From: Acholeplasmataceae bacterium UBA4853
Lineage (GTDB): Bacteria; Bacillota_I; Bacilli_A; Acholeplasmatales; Acholeplasmataceae
DNA: 14,754 nt
Reading direction: 5' to 3'
Assembly: GCA_002399815.1 (NCBI GenBank)
Contig: DHEJ01000003.1
Coordinates: 92,751 to 107,504 of the forward strand
A program made the position numbers and the translations under genes. Below are positions 1 through 7,172 of the stretch, one piece after another. Under the pieces are notes generated by a model, which had not been told where the DNA came from, did not search any database, and saw only the letters and a program-made list of their open reading frames with translations. Each line of letters opens with the position of its first letter. Positions within the stretch are counted from its first letter, which is position 1.

Positions 1-396
1 CTTGCAACCAATACTCCAGGATTTAGTGCAGATAAAACGTATGTAGAAGAACCTATCTTATATATGCCTCCACATTTTCTTCATTTAAAAGAACAAAGTG
101 AAAAGACGTTGATGCCGTTATTTATTAGACCAGTTGATCAATTGGTTAACTATCCATACCAAAATAAAGCAGAGTATGTTACATGGAAAGCACATCAAGA
201 GTTATTAAAGGATATTAATTATTATGCTAGACTTGCTAAACAAAGAGCATTAACTGAAGAAGAGCTTTCAATTAGAGAAACACTTAGAAAAAGATATATT
301 GAAAGTGTTACAGGTTCAGTGCTAGATCAAATGAAACGTGTTCAAGTTAAGGATAAAAACGGTGAATTTCAACCATTGAAATCTAAAAAGGATTGA
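1..396 (+). CDS. C-terminal part of a protein ending in a DUF896/UPF0291-like domain (5' end outside window)
   Basis: The reading frame is open from the first base, so the first in-frame ATG at 64 is probably internal; 131 residues are visible. The last ~65 residues resemble the small DUF896/UPF0291 (YnzC-like) family: a helical pair containing LAKQRALTEEE and LRKRYIESV, then a short segment with VQVKDKNGE near the end. Family members are usually free-standing proteins of about 75 residues with no settled biochemical role. Here at least 65 further residues precede the domain, including a Pro/Tyr-rich stretch (YMPPHFLHL, RPVDQLVNYPY) that I do not recognise. This is therefore either a fusion or a long-N-terminus variant. 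The stop lies 4 nt before the dioxygenase start, which suggests cotranscription with the mhq-like genes. The DUF896 call is moderately sure; overall function is unknown. Confidence 0.6.
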   Translation, partial: LATNTPGFSADKTYVEEPILYMPPHFLHLKEQSEKTLMPLFIRPVDQLVNYPYQNKAEYVTWKAHQELLKDINYYARLAKQRALTEEELSIRETLRKRYIESVTGSVLDQMKRVQVKDKNGEFQPLKSKKD

Positions 397-400
397 TGAT

Positions 401-1387
401 ATGAATAAGTTATTAGGGATTCACCATATTACAGCTATTACCTCAAGTGCACCAAGGATTTATGATTTCTATACCCATGTCTTAGGACTTAGAATGGTGA
501 AAAAATCTGTAAATCAAGATGATATTCAAACCTATCACCTATATTTTGGTGATGATTTGGGTTCACCAGGTACAGCGATGACATTTTTTGATTTCAATCA
601 AATTCCTAAGGCATTTCATGGGACAAATGAAATATCAAAAAGTGGTTTTAGAGTACCAAGTGATGAGGCATTATTATATTGGTTAAAAAGATTTAGTAAG
701 TATGAAGTAAAGCATACTGAGATTAGAGAAATGTTTGGAAGAAAATATATTAATTTTTATGATTTTGATGATCAACCATATGCAATATTTTCTGATCAAA
801 CAAAAGTCGGTGTTAAACCGGGGATACCTTGGAAGAAGGGTCCTATACCAGATGAATTTAGTATTTATGGGTTAGGTCCAGTATTTTTAAGAGTGAATAG
901 AATTGAGAGTATGTCAAATATTTTAACAAATGTTTTTGGATTTAAGATGGTTTCTAAAGAATCATCATATCATTTGTTTGAGGTTGCAGAAGGTGGTAAT
1001 GGTGGATCCATTATTGTTGAGGAAAACAAATTATTACCAATAGCAACCCAGGGATTTGGTGGTGTCCATCATATTGCATTTAGAGTTAAAGATAGAGCAT
1101 CACTCAATGATTGGGAAACATTCTTTAAATCTATTGGAGCACCCAACTCAGGTTATGTAGATCGATATTATTTTGAATCACTATACACGAGATTATATCC
1201 TGGAATACTCTTTGAACTTGCAACCGATGAACCAGGGTTTATTGATGAGGATGAAGGTTATGAGATTTTAGGTGAAAGTTTAACCTTACCACCTTTATAT
1301 AAAGATAAACGCGCATATGTTGAAAGTGTAGTTAAGATGTTTGATTCGAAAAGAAGTGATAAAATATTTAACAAAGAATATTTATAA
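401..1387 (+). CDS. mhqE: Glyoxalase-fold ring-cleaving dioxygenase, MhqE/MhqO type
   Basis: This 328-residue protein has two vicinal-oxygen-chelate (VOC) modules, at about residues 4-130 and 155-280. Candidate metal ligands follow the extradiol dioxygenase 2-His-1-Glu pattern: His8/His9 in GIHHIT, His223/His224 in GVHHIAF, and Glu272 in LFELATD. The preceding block (YYFESLYTRLYPG, 256-268) is the conserved region before the Glu in YkcA/MhqO-like proteins. Family members are cytoplasmic and are linked to resistance to hydroquinones, catechols and benzoquinones; no true substrate can be read from sequence. Length matches the ~310-residue family. The MarR gene and the MhqD-like hydrolase immediately downstream reproduce the content of the staphylococcal mhqRED operon, which is why I prefer MhqE over an unspecified glyoxalase. 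The start at 401 has an AAAAAGG ribosome site and lies 4 nt after the previous stop. Confidence 0.82.
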   Translation: MNKLLGIHHITAITSSAPRIYDFYTHVLGLRMVKKSVNQDDIQTYHLYFGDDLGSPGTAMTFFDFNQIPKAFHGTNEISKSGFRVPSDEALLYWLKRFSKYEVKHTEIREMFGRKYINFYDFDDQPYAIFSDQTKVGVKPGIPWKKGPIPDEFSIYGLGPVFLRVNRIESMSNILTNVFGFKMVSKESSYHLFEVAEGGNGGSIIVEENKLLPIATQGFGGVHHIAFRVKDRASLNDWETFFKSIGAPNSGYVDRYYFESLYTRLYPGILFELATDEPGFIDEDEGYEILGESLTLPPLYKDKRAYVESVVKMFDSKRSDKIFNKEYL

Positions 1388-1393
1388 GGAGGT
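1386..1393 (+). promoter_or_regulatory. Strong Shine-Dalgarno for the MarR gene, overlapping the dioxygenase stop
   Basis: The sequence AAGGAGGT is a near-perfect anti-16S match. It overlaps the TAA stop of the dioxygenase (1385-1387) and sits 9 nt before the ATG at 1403. It favours the 1403 start over the in-frame ATG at 1409. Confidence 0.8.
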
Positions 1394-1402
1394 ATTAGAC
1401 AT

Positions 1403-1846
1403 ATGGATATGAATCCAGATTTAAAAACTATGACCATACTATTTAGAACGGTTCAAGCGGTTGAAGCGATTATCAAAAAAGATATTTCTAAGTATGGATA
1501 TACCATTAATGAGTTTTCCGTTATAGAAACGTTATTTCATAAGGGTAGAATGCCGGTGCAAGGTATGTGTCAAAAGGTGTTGATACCTAATTCCTCTATG
1601 ACATATGTTTTAGATAAGCTTGAAGAAAGATCCTTAATCAAACGAAGTCAAGATCACTTAGATAAAAGAATTTACTATGTTGAATTAACAGATTCAGGAC
1701 TAGATCATGCAAAGGATATATTACCTAAGCATTATGAAGTGATGCGTTCGGTATTTGATATATTGAGTGTTGAAGAAAAAGCAATTATTAATGATCTACT
1801 TAAAAAGATTGGTTATCATGCTTTAAATGTTGGTGATATGCAATGA
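1403..1846 (+). CDS. mhqR: MarR-family repressor, MhqR-like
   Basis: This 147-residue winged-helix regulator has normal MarR length. The central DNA-binding region (about 34-98) includes helix residues around MPVQGMCQKVLIPNSSMTYV, the phrase LDKLEERSLIKR, and a wing around DHLDKRIYYVELT; flanking helices would form the dimer interface. It has a single cysteine (Cys56), inside the DNA-binding domain and not near the N-terminus as in OhrR-type thiol switches. MhqR proteins of Bacillus and Staphylococcus repress dioxygenase and hydrolase genes and are released by quinones. The sandwich between an MhqE-like and an MhqD-like gene makes that the best role here, probably with autoregulation. The operator would lie upstream of the operon, outside the window. 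The family is near certain; the MhqR assignment rests on context. Confidence 0.78.
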   Translation: MDMNPDLKTMTILFRTVQAVEAIIKKDISKYGYTINEFSVIETLFHKGRMPVQGMCQKVLIPNSSMTYVLDKLEERSLIKRSQDHLDKRIYYVELTDSGLDHAKDILPKHYEVMRSVFDILSVEEKAIINDLLKKIGYHALNVGDMQ

Positions 1847-2439
1847 TACATATCTATCAAAAAGGGATGAATCAAAAAACATTTTTACTGCTTCATGGTA
1901 CTGGTGGGGATGAACAGGATTTAATCCCAATAGCAAAACTTTTAGATCCAACCTATCACATATTAAGTCCAAGAGGTAATGTTTTAGAAAATGGTATGAA
2001 CCGCTTTTTTAAACGCTTTGGGATGGGCAAATTTGATATCGATAGTGTTGTAAGTGAGACGAAACACTTAAATGATTTCATCAAGAAGCAAGCATCAAAC
2101 TATCAAATAGATTTAGATAGTGTTGTGGGTTTAGGTTTTTCTAATGGTGCAAATATCTTAGAATCGCTCATTCAACTTTATCCAAATAGTGTCAAGTATA
2201 CTATCTTACTAAGTCCTTCATTTATACAAAAAGATGTTAGTTTTAATAATCTATCGCAAACAAAGATTTTTATCTCAAGTTCAGCAAGAGATCAATATAC
2301 ATCAAAAGAAGATATTGAGTTATTGGTCGATTCTTTAAGAAAAGCTGGTGCCAATGTATATGTATTCATGCACGATTTTGGTCATACAATTACCCAAGAT
2401 GTAATTCTTCATGTTAAAAAGTGGTTATTAGAAATATAA
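1843..2439 (+). CDS. mhqD: Alpha/beta hydrolase (carboxylesterase/phospholipase family), MhqD-like
   Basis: This 198-residue cytoplasmic serine hydrolase belongs to the carboxylesterase/phospholipase (Abhydrolase_2) group. The oxyanion-side motif HGTGGDE is at 18-24, the nucleophile elbow GFSNG puts Ser100 at its centre, and Asp150 (SSARDQY) and His181 (DFGHT) complete the triad. Length fits MhqD. There is no signal peptide. The ATG overlaps the TGA of the MarR gene (ATGA), so translation is coupled. MhqD homologues are induced by quinones and contribute to resistance, but their substrate is not established. A rho-independent terminator begins at the stop codon, making this the last gene of the operon. 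A generic esterase is the alternative reading. Confidence 0.8.
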   Translation: MIHIYQKGMNQKTFLLLHGTGGDEQDLIPIAKLLDPTYHILSPRGNVLENGMNRFFKRFGMGKFDIDSVVSETKHLNDFIKKQASNYQIDLDSVVGLGFSNGANILESLIQLYPNSVKYTILLSPSFIQKDVSFNNLSQTKIFISSSARDQYTSKEDIELLVDSLRKAGANVYVFMHDFGHTITQDVILHVKKWLLEI

Positions 2440-2460
2440 AGAGTCTTTTGACTCTTTTTC
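2438..2460 (+). terminator. Intrinsic terminator of the mhq-like operon
   Basis: An 8-bp stem AAAGAGTC / GACTCTTT with a TTTT loop is followed by TT. It starts within the TAA stop of the hydrolase gene. Confidence 0.75.
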
Positions 2461-2463
2461 ATT

Positions 2464-2469
2464 TATAAT
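2464..2469 (+). promoter_or_regulatory. Candidate -10 box for the Nudix/esterase/methyltransferase operon
   Basis: A perfect TATAAT lies 26 nt before the start codon at 2496, with an AAGGAG ribosome site (2484-2489) between them. No good -35 is present at 17 nt: the position falls in the terminator stem, and the TTGACT at 2448 is only 10 nt upstream. The promoter is plausible but incomplete. Confidence 0.45.
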
Positions 2470-2495
2470 AGATATGTATCTTTAAGGAGCATTAT

Positions 2496-2948
2496 ATGAT
2501 TATTTTTCTACCAAATAAAAAGATTTTAAAAAGTTACCTAATAACCTTACCGTTTTTGGTTATCACTGGCGTACTAGTTTATATTGCATATATCAATAAT
2601 GATCAAATATTGATGAATATTGCAACAATTTTTCTTTTGATGATTTTTTTAGTAATCATGGTTTTTACTAGAATCTTTAGAAAAGATAATATCATTTTAG
2701 ATGATATCTCACTTTCATATGAGACAAAGGAAGATAAGATAAATTTATTAAATCTAATTTTTCTTCAATATGAAAAAAAAGTAATGATCTTAGAAGAAAT
2801 TAAAAAAGTAGTTTATGATGATATCAATAAAGAACTAAAAATAGATTTAAATTTAGAAGTTCATAGCCTCAATTTAAAGTTTTTTACACATAATGATATC
2901 AACAGATTGATTAAAGAATTAGATAAAAGGGTGAATAATAATGGTTAA
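2496..2948 (+). CDS. Small membrane protein with two N-terminal helices and a cytoplasmic C-terminal domain
   Basis: This 150-residue protein has two hydrophobic spans, at about residues 12-32 and 39-58, joined by a very short turn. A basic segment (RIFRKD) and a soluble domain of ~85 residues follow. I do not recognise a named family. The layout (hairpin membrane anchor, then alternating hydrophobic beta-like segments such as NIILDDISLSY and KELKIDLNLEVHSLNLKFF, ending in a helix LIKELDKRV) resembles YcxB/PH-like bacterial membrane proteins, but that is a guess from pattern. Start support is an AAGGAG at 2484-2489. It is the first gene of a four-gene operon and overlaps the Nudix gene by 8 nt. 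Confidence 0.75.
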   Translation: MIIFLPNKKILKSYLITLPFLVITGVLVYIAYINNDQILMNIATIFLLMIFLVIMVFTRIFRKDNIILDDISLSYETKEDKINLLNLIFLQYEKKVMILEEIKKVVYDDINKELKIDLNLEVHSLNLKFFTHNDINRLIKELDKRVNNNG

Positions 2949-3348
2949 AGAAGTTTCTGCAGGAGCAATTGTATATTTAAAAAGTGAAGGTAAGTATTTA
3001 TATTTGTTAACTCAAAATAAGAATGGTAATCATTATTCTTTTCCTAAGGGACATATTGAAAAAGATGAATCTGTCATAGATGCTGCTAAAAGAGAGGTTT
3101 ATGAGGAAACAGGTATTATGTTTGAGTTTGCATCAGACAAGATGCAGACAACCACTTATTTGATGCCTAATGGTATATATAAAGATGTATATTATTTTCT
3201 AGGAGAAGCTATAAATAGTAAAGTTACAAAACAAGATAGTGAAGTTTTAGTGGCTGGTTGGTATACAAAAGAACAAGTTTTTAAATACTTAACTTATGAT
3301 TCAGATAAATTAGTATTCATAAAACTAGCAGGGAAGTTAGAAAAATGA
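2941..3348 (+). CDS. Nudix hydrolase
   Basis: This 135-residue protein carries a complete Nudix box: Gly37, five residues, Glu43, seven residues, Arg51-Glu52, Glu55-Glu56, Gly58 (GHIEKDE...REVYEETGI). Glu52, Glu55 and Glu56 are the expected Mg2+ ligands. The family hydrolyses nucleoside diphosphates linked to another group. The compact size and the preceding FPKGHIE phrase resemble Ap4A-type and general MutT-like members, but the substrate cannot be fixed. The AAAGGGTG ribosome site is at 2926-2933. The gene overlaps both neighbours (8 nt upstream, ATGA downstream), so it belongs to the same transcript as the esterase and the RNA methyltransferase. Confidence 0.92.
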   Translation: MVKEVSAGAIVYLKSEGKYLYLLTQNKNGNHYSFPKGHIEKDESVIDAAKREVYEETGIMFEFASDKMQTTTYLMPNGIYKDVYYFLGEAINSKVTKQDSEVLVAGWYTKEQVFKYLTYDSDKLVFIKLAGKLEK

Positions 3349-4073
3349 TTCATATACATGTCATTGGAGATTCAACAGCAGCAAGTAAAATCAATGAGAA
3401 ACGTCCTGAAACTGGTTGGGCAGAAAAATTAGGCGATTTTTTTAGTTCTGATATCCGGGTTATAAATTATGCACAAAATGGACGATCAACTAAATCCTTT
3501 ATTGATGAAGGACTTTTCAAAAATGTGTTGAAAGCATTAAAACCTAATGACTTTTTATTGATTCAATTCGGGCATAATGATGAAAAGGTTCAAGATCAAT
3601 CTAGATATACGCATCCATTTAAGGATTATCAAGATAATTTGTCATATTTTATTCATCAAGCAAAAAAACTTGGTGTGACTCCAATAATATTATCTAGTGT
3701 GACTAGAAGATCATTTATTGGAAAACACCGGATTAAACGACATGCAGTTGGTTTATATCCAGTTGCTGCTAAATTATTAGCTCAAAGAGAAAATATCATC
3801 TTTTTAGATATCTTTAAGAAATCTAAGCAATTGCTTGAATATTTAGATATAGAACATTCAAAACAATTATTTTTACATTTAAATCCAAATCAATATGAAA
3901 CCTATCCAAATGGTGTGGCTGATAATACGCATTTAAATCAATTAGGTGCGCTAGTGATTGCATCCTTAATTGCTGAGGAATTACTATTTAGTAGAATAGA
4001 ACATAAATTGAAAGACTATATTAAAGAAACAAGGTTAATAAATATGATTGACGTAAAGCGAGCACTTAAATGA
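3345..4073 (+). CDS. SGNH/GDSL hydrolase resembling rhamnogalacturonan acetylesterase (CE12)
   Basis: This 242-residue protein shows all SGNH blocks: GDST with nucleophile Ser10; Gly46 in NYAQNGRST; Asn78 in QFGHND; and Asp193-x-x-His196 in ADNTHLN. The GDSTAA, NGRSTKSF and THLN phrases are characteristic of the CE12/rhamnogalacturonan acetylesterase branch (YesT-like), which removes acetyl groups from pectic sugars. No signal peptide or lipobox is visible, so it should act in the cytoplasm, on an imported oligosaccharide or another acetylated metabolite. Its neighbours (Nudix, RNA methyltransferase) give no sugar-utilisation context. The start overlaps the Nudix stop as ATGA, with GGGAAG 8 nt upstream. 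The superfamily is secure; the substrate is not. Confidence 0.85.
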   Translation: MIHIHVIGDSTAASKINEKRPETGWAEKLGDFFSSDIRVINYAQNGRSTKSFIDEGLFKNVLKALKPNDFLLIQFGHNDEKVQDQSRYTHPFKDYQDNLSYFIHQAKKLGVTPIILSSVTRRSFIGKHRIKRHAVGLYPVAAKLLAQRENIIFLDIFKKSKQLLEYLDIEHSKQLFLHLNPNQYETYPNGVADNTHLNQLGALVIASLIAEELLFSRIEHKLKDYIKETRLINMIDVKRALK

Positions 4074-5212
4074 ATAAAGACTATAATGATAATTATTTTT
4101 ATGATGCCCATAAGTCTTCTGATTTTGAAAAATTAAAATTAAGTGAACAGCTTACTTTTAAACAAGAAATGATTGAGACACTTTTTGGTAAAAATGCTTT
4201 AAAGATTATTGAAAATCCAAAACCTAAAAACTATCGACATAAAGCAGTTTTATCTGCAACAAACATTAGAGTAGGGAATAATTTTCAAATAAGATTAGGG
4301 CTTTTTGAAGAAGGTACTAAAGATATTAAACCTAAAAACTCACATTTTTTACATGATAAAGAAATTGATGACGTTTTCAAAACGATTGAACAATTATTAA
4401 TCAAATATAAGTTTAAAGCATATCATGATCGTTCTAATGATGGCATTATAAAACATGTGATGATTAGAAAATCATATAGTTATTCTACATTCATGGTAGT
4501 ATTTTCTACTTTTGGAAACACTTTCCCTAATCATAAAGATTTTACTAGAGAACTGGTTACATTACATCCAAATATCATAACAATCATTCAAAATATTCAT
4601 CGAAAACCAAGTAAGTTTGTTTTACTTGAAGAAGAGCGTATTTTATATGGTAATGGATATATAACAGATAAAATTCATGATTTAGAGTTTCAAATTTCAT
4701 CAAGAGCTTTCTATCAAATCAATCCTGTTCAAATGATAACACTTTATGATGAAGCAATTAAATTAGCTGATTTAAAACCAACAGATTTGGTTTTAGATGC
4801 ATATTCAGGTATTGGTACATTAACACTCTTGGCAGCTAAATATTCAAAACATGTTTATGGGTTAGAAATTAATGAGGCATCAGTTAAGGATGCTATTAAT
4901 AATAAGAAGCTTAATAATATATCAAATGCGACATTTGTTTTAGGTGATGTTGAAAACACAATTGAAGAGTTTAAAGATACCATTGATTGCTTAATAATGG
5001 ATCCAACCAGAGAAGGTGCATCTTTAAAATTCATACAAACAATTATGAAACTCAAACCTAAAAAGATTGTATATATATCTTGTGACCCAAGAACGCAGGC
5101 TAGAGATTATAAACAAATGGGTAGATTATATAAGATATCCGCAATCCAACCTGTAGATATGTTCTCATATACAGCGCACGTAGAGAATGTGGTATTACTC
5201 GAATTAAAATAG
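4070..5212 (+). CDS. rlmD: RNA (uracil-5-)-methyltransferase, TrmA/RlmD family
   Basis: This 380-residue SAM-dependent enzyme would methylate C5 of a uridine in rRNA or tRNA. Visible motifs: SSRAFYQIN (210-218), SAM-binding DAYSGIGTL (243-251), DPTREG (311-316, Thr where the family usually has Pro), nucleophile Cys338 in YISCDP, and general base Glu372 in AHVEN. The Cys-Glu spacing of 34 matches the family. It is shorter than the ~450-residue RlmD/RlmCD proteins: there is no N-terminal TRAM domain, and only two cysteines exist in total (307 and 338), so the usual 4Fe-4S cluster is absent. The 23S target is inferred from family naming; tRNA is possible. The start overlaps the esterase stop (ATGA). 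Its last 41 bases recur in decayed form at 8171-8211. Confidence 0.85.
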   Translation: MNKDYNDNYFYDAHKSSDFEKLKLSEQLTFKQEMIETLFGKNALKIIENPKPKNYRHKAVLSATNIRVGNNFQIRLGLFEEGTKDIKPKNSHFLHDKEIDDVFKTIEQLLIKYKFKAYHDRSNDGIIKHVMIRKSYSYSTFMVVFSTFGNTFPNHKDFTRELVTLHPNIITIIQNIHRKPSKFVLLEEERILYGNGYITDKIHDLEFQISSRAFYQINPVQMITLYDEAIKLADLKPTDLVLDAYSGIGTLTLLAAKYSKHVYGLEINEASVKDAINNKKLNNISNATFVLGDVENTIEEFKDTIDCLIMDPTREGASLKFIQTIMKLKPKKIVYISCDPRTQARDYKQMGRLYKISAIQPVDMFSYTAHVENVVLLELK

Positions 5213-5238
5213 GTAAATAAAGTACATAGTTCAACAAT

Positions 5239-5281
5239 AAAGAGGCATCTAACCAAACAAAATAAAGTTAAATGCCTCTTT
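5239..5281. terminator. Bidirectional terminator hairpin A between convergent genes
   Basis: A 10-bp stem AAAGAGGCAT / ATGCCTCTTT is extended inward, past a C/A mismatch, by TAAC / GTTA. It begins 27 nt after the methyltransferase stop and can serve both that gene and the minus-strand operon ending at 5468. It is closely related to the hairpin at 7173-7218, loop-side sequence included. Confidence 0.75.
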
Positions 5282-5305
5282 CATTTTATATAATTAAAAG
5301 TGGTT

Positions 5306-5336
5306 GGTGTTTTAGAACACCTATCAATTAGTTGAT
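5306..5336. repeat. Two adjacent small inverted repeats with identical TTAG loops
   Basis: GGTGTT-TTAG-AACACC (5306-5321) is followed at once by ATCAA-TTAG-TTGAT (5323-5336). Both are perfect stems of 6 and 5 bp around TTAG. The role is unknown; they may contribute to termination of the minus-strand operon. The rest of 5282-5467 is AT-rich with nothing else recognisable. Confidence 0.4.
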
Positions 5337-5467
5337 TAATAACATTTTGAATAAGATGAGCTTGTTTACATTTTTTTAATCTGTAACATTTCAACTATTT
5401 TAAGGTTAATCAATATAGATATTTCTATAGATATATTAATATATAAATTATTAAAAACTATTCATAA

Positions 5468-5914
5468 TTAGTTCAATATGACGACGATGATTTCTGTTAT
5501 GATTACCAATATTTGAAGAGAAAATCCGAAAACTTGCATAAATCTTGTAAATACTAATCCATTCTTTCTACTTGTATCAGAAAACAGTATACATTCACTA
5601 ATAAAAGAACTTGGAAATATCATATCAGCTAGTTTAGTCAACCTAAGTGTAGACAAAACACCTAAACCCATAGAGATAACAAGATAAGTAATCATAATAA
5701 TCCAATTTATCATTTGAAACCCAAAGATTAATGAAAAAATCATGGGAGCAAATAAAACACTTAAACTGTATAACAGTAAAATCAGATTTAACATCAGCTG
5801 ATTTTTTTGTCCACTATTCTTTTCTATTCTCCAAATTATCTTCACTAAAGCATAAATTATTAATATTACAATGGCATAGAAAATATGATTAATTAAAATA
5901 TCTAACTTACTCAT
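5468..5914 (-). CDS. Four-helix membrane protein, partner of the HTH-membrane chimera
   Basis: This 148-residue, highly hydrophobic protein has about four membrane spans: residues ~7-27, ~40-63, ~69-90 and ~122-146. A polar loop of ~30 residues before the last span contains the only cysteine (ISECILFSDTSRKNG). I recognise no family. Its ATG overlaps the TGA of the upstream gene (ATGA) and no Shine-Dalgarno is visible just before it, so translation probably depends on re-initiation after the upstream gene. That implies the two products are made in fixed ratio and may form a complex. The operon runs toward terminator hairpin A. Confidence 0.75.
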   Translation of the reverse strand: MSKLDILINHIFYAIVILIIYALVKIIWRIEKNSGQKNQLMLNLILLLYSLSVLFAPMIFSLIFGFQMINWIIMITYLVISMGLGVLSTLRLTKLADMIFPSSFISECILFSDTSRKNGLVFTRFMQVFGFSLQILVIITEIIVVILN

Positions 5915-6882
5915 ATAATAGAATAACTACTGTAAAGTATCGTATTATAATGTGCAATGAATGACTTACCTTTACTGATAGCTGAAAGCATTTCACTGGC
6001 ATGTACAGCTGGAGGAAAAACCATTTTCAAAAAAGTAACTACAAGTGATATAGTTGCAGACACTACACTACTACTGAATCTCATCAATGTTAGAATACCT
6101 GTAACAATATATTGTGGAATTTTGCTAATTGTTGATACTGCTTGAGACATAATTGTATACATGGTTCCTGTATAAAAATACGCTATTCTAGCATAAGTAT
6201 CCTTATCAAAAGTCAAGATATCATAGATTAATGAAGCAGTACCTAAAACTAAAAAAATTACTGCAAGTATTGTTGACCAAACCCCTGGTTTTGCAACAAT
6301 ATCATATCCAACCCACACGTTAACAAACCAAACCATCACATATTGACCAATAAACTCAATATTACTATCTTGAATCACAAATTCCTCTGCACTTTCAGCT
6401 AATATCAATGTGCCCTCTTCATCTAATAAAAGTGTACCTTCATTATACAATTGTATTGAGTACTGACTTGCTTCAACTACGTTTTTCAATTCGGTAGAAA
6501 GATCATTATAAATCTCAGTAGGTACATCTAATACATAAAATTCTTCATCATATAATACAAGATAATCACTTAAAATTGAAGTGGCTTCTTGCTCAAGAAT
6601 TTTCTTTTCATCAGCCTTTATGATTTCAGCAGAATAAATTTCCTCTAATTTCTCATCTGATAAAACTTGTGATTCAAATTCTTGATTGGTTGGGATTTTA
6701 TCTCTTATTTTTCTTTTGGTTAATAAACCACTAATGCCCTCTAGCATGTGATACTTATGTATCCACTGTCTTTGGGTTTTGGTAGCAACGTTATATTCTC
6801 TCATGATTGACTTTTTGGATATGTGATCGTTTAAAATCATCTTCAAAATCTTTAGTTTAAAATCTACACTATACTCATTCAT
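5911..6882 (-). CDS. Membrane protein with an N-terminal IS3 OrfA-type helix-turn-helix
   Basis: This 323-residue protein has three parts. Residues ~1-57 match the first HTH of IS3/IS150 OrfA transposase subunits (YSVDFKLKILK, then a REYNVATKTQRQWIHKY recognition region, then GISGLLTKRK). Residues ~60-177 are acidic and soluble, including a tandem-like GTLLLDE/GTLILAE repeat. Residues ~178-323 are largely hydrophobic, with candidate spans at ~179-198, ~203-223 and ~270-290. No OrfB/DDE catalytic domain follows, so this is not a functional transposase; it looks like an OrfA HTH captured by a membrane protein. A membrane-tethered DNA-binding protein is the simplest idea, but function is unknown. 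The start is supported by AAGGAG on the minus strand at 6898-6893, 10 nt upstream. It is coupled to the four-helix gene. Confidence 0.75.
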   Translation of the reverse strand: MNEYSVDFKLKILKMILNDHISKKSIMREYNVATKTQRQWIHKYHMLEGISGLLTKRKIRDKIPTNQEFESQVLSDEKLEEIYSAEIIKADEKKILEQEATSILSDYLVLYDEEFYVLDVPTEIYNDLSTELKNVVEASQYSIQLYNEGTLLLDEEGTLILAESAEEFVIQDSNIEFIGQYVMVWFVNVWVGYDIVAKPGVWSTILAVIFLVLGTASLIYDILTFDKDTYARIAYFYTGTMYTIMSQAVSTISKIPQYIVTGILTLMRFSSSVVSATISLVVTFLKMVFPPAVHASEMLSAISKGKSFIAHYNTILYSSYSII

Positions 6883-6892
6883 AGGCTTTCAG

Positions 6893-6914
6893 CTCCTTAT
6901 ATTTTTATATTATA
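6893..6914 (-). promoter_or_regulatory. Candidate -10 box and ribosome site of the minus-strand operon
   Basis: On the minus strand TATAAT occupies 6914-6909 and AAGGAG 6898-6893, giving a short leader before the ATG at 6882. No convincing -35 was found upstream. Confidence 0.5.
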
Positions 6915-7172
6915 CAATATGTTCTTTTAGGTGGTACCTATGTGACCCACTTTTTCGTAGCAGAGCAAGCAGGATACGAATAAAAATATGTTACTTTGGT
7001 ATTTTAGACCTTTTTCAACCATGTAAAGGTAAACATATTTTGACTGATTTTGATGTTTCTTTAATACACTCGAGGTTCATTTTGCAAGCAATTCGGTCGT
7101 ATCAACGCACGTTGAAACTATCACATTGCTTTCTTTAAAAACCGCTTAACAAAGCCATTCATACAATAGAAC
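6915..7172. other. Gene-free stretch between the HTH-membrane operon and hairpin B
   Basis: No supported gene lies here. Seen: an inverted repeat TTCGTA / TACGAA (6954-6959 and 6975-6980), and a stretch around 6936-6955 that on the minus strand reads AAAAAGTGGGTCACATAGG, reminiscent of sequence near IS3-family left ends. That similarity is from memory only. Together with the OrfA-type HTH encoded just downstream, the stretch may be the decayed outer end of an insertion sequence. Confidence 0.3.

Noticed and set aside
4855..5055. Minus-strand open frame of 66 codons
   Set aside because: It lies inside the methyltransferase gene, whose catalytic motifs are read from the plus strand; no ribosome site or homology.
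5957..6145. Plus-strand open frame of 62 codons
   Set aside because: Antisense to the hydrophobic part of the HTH-membrane gene, with no ribosome site.
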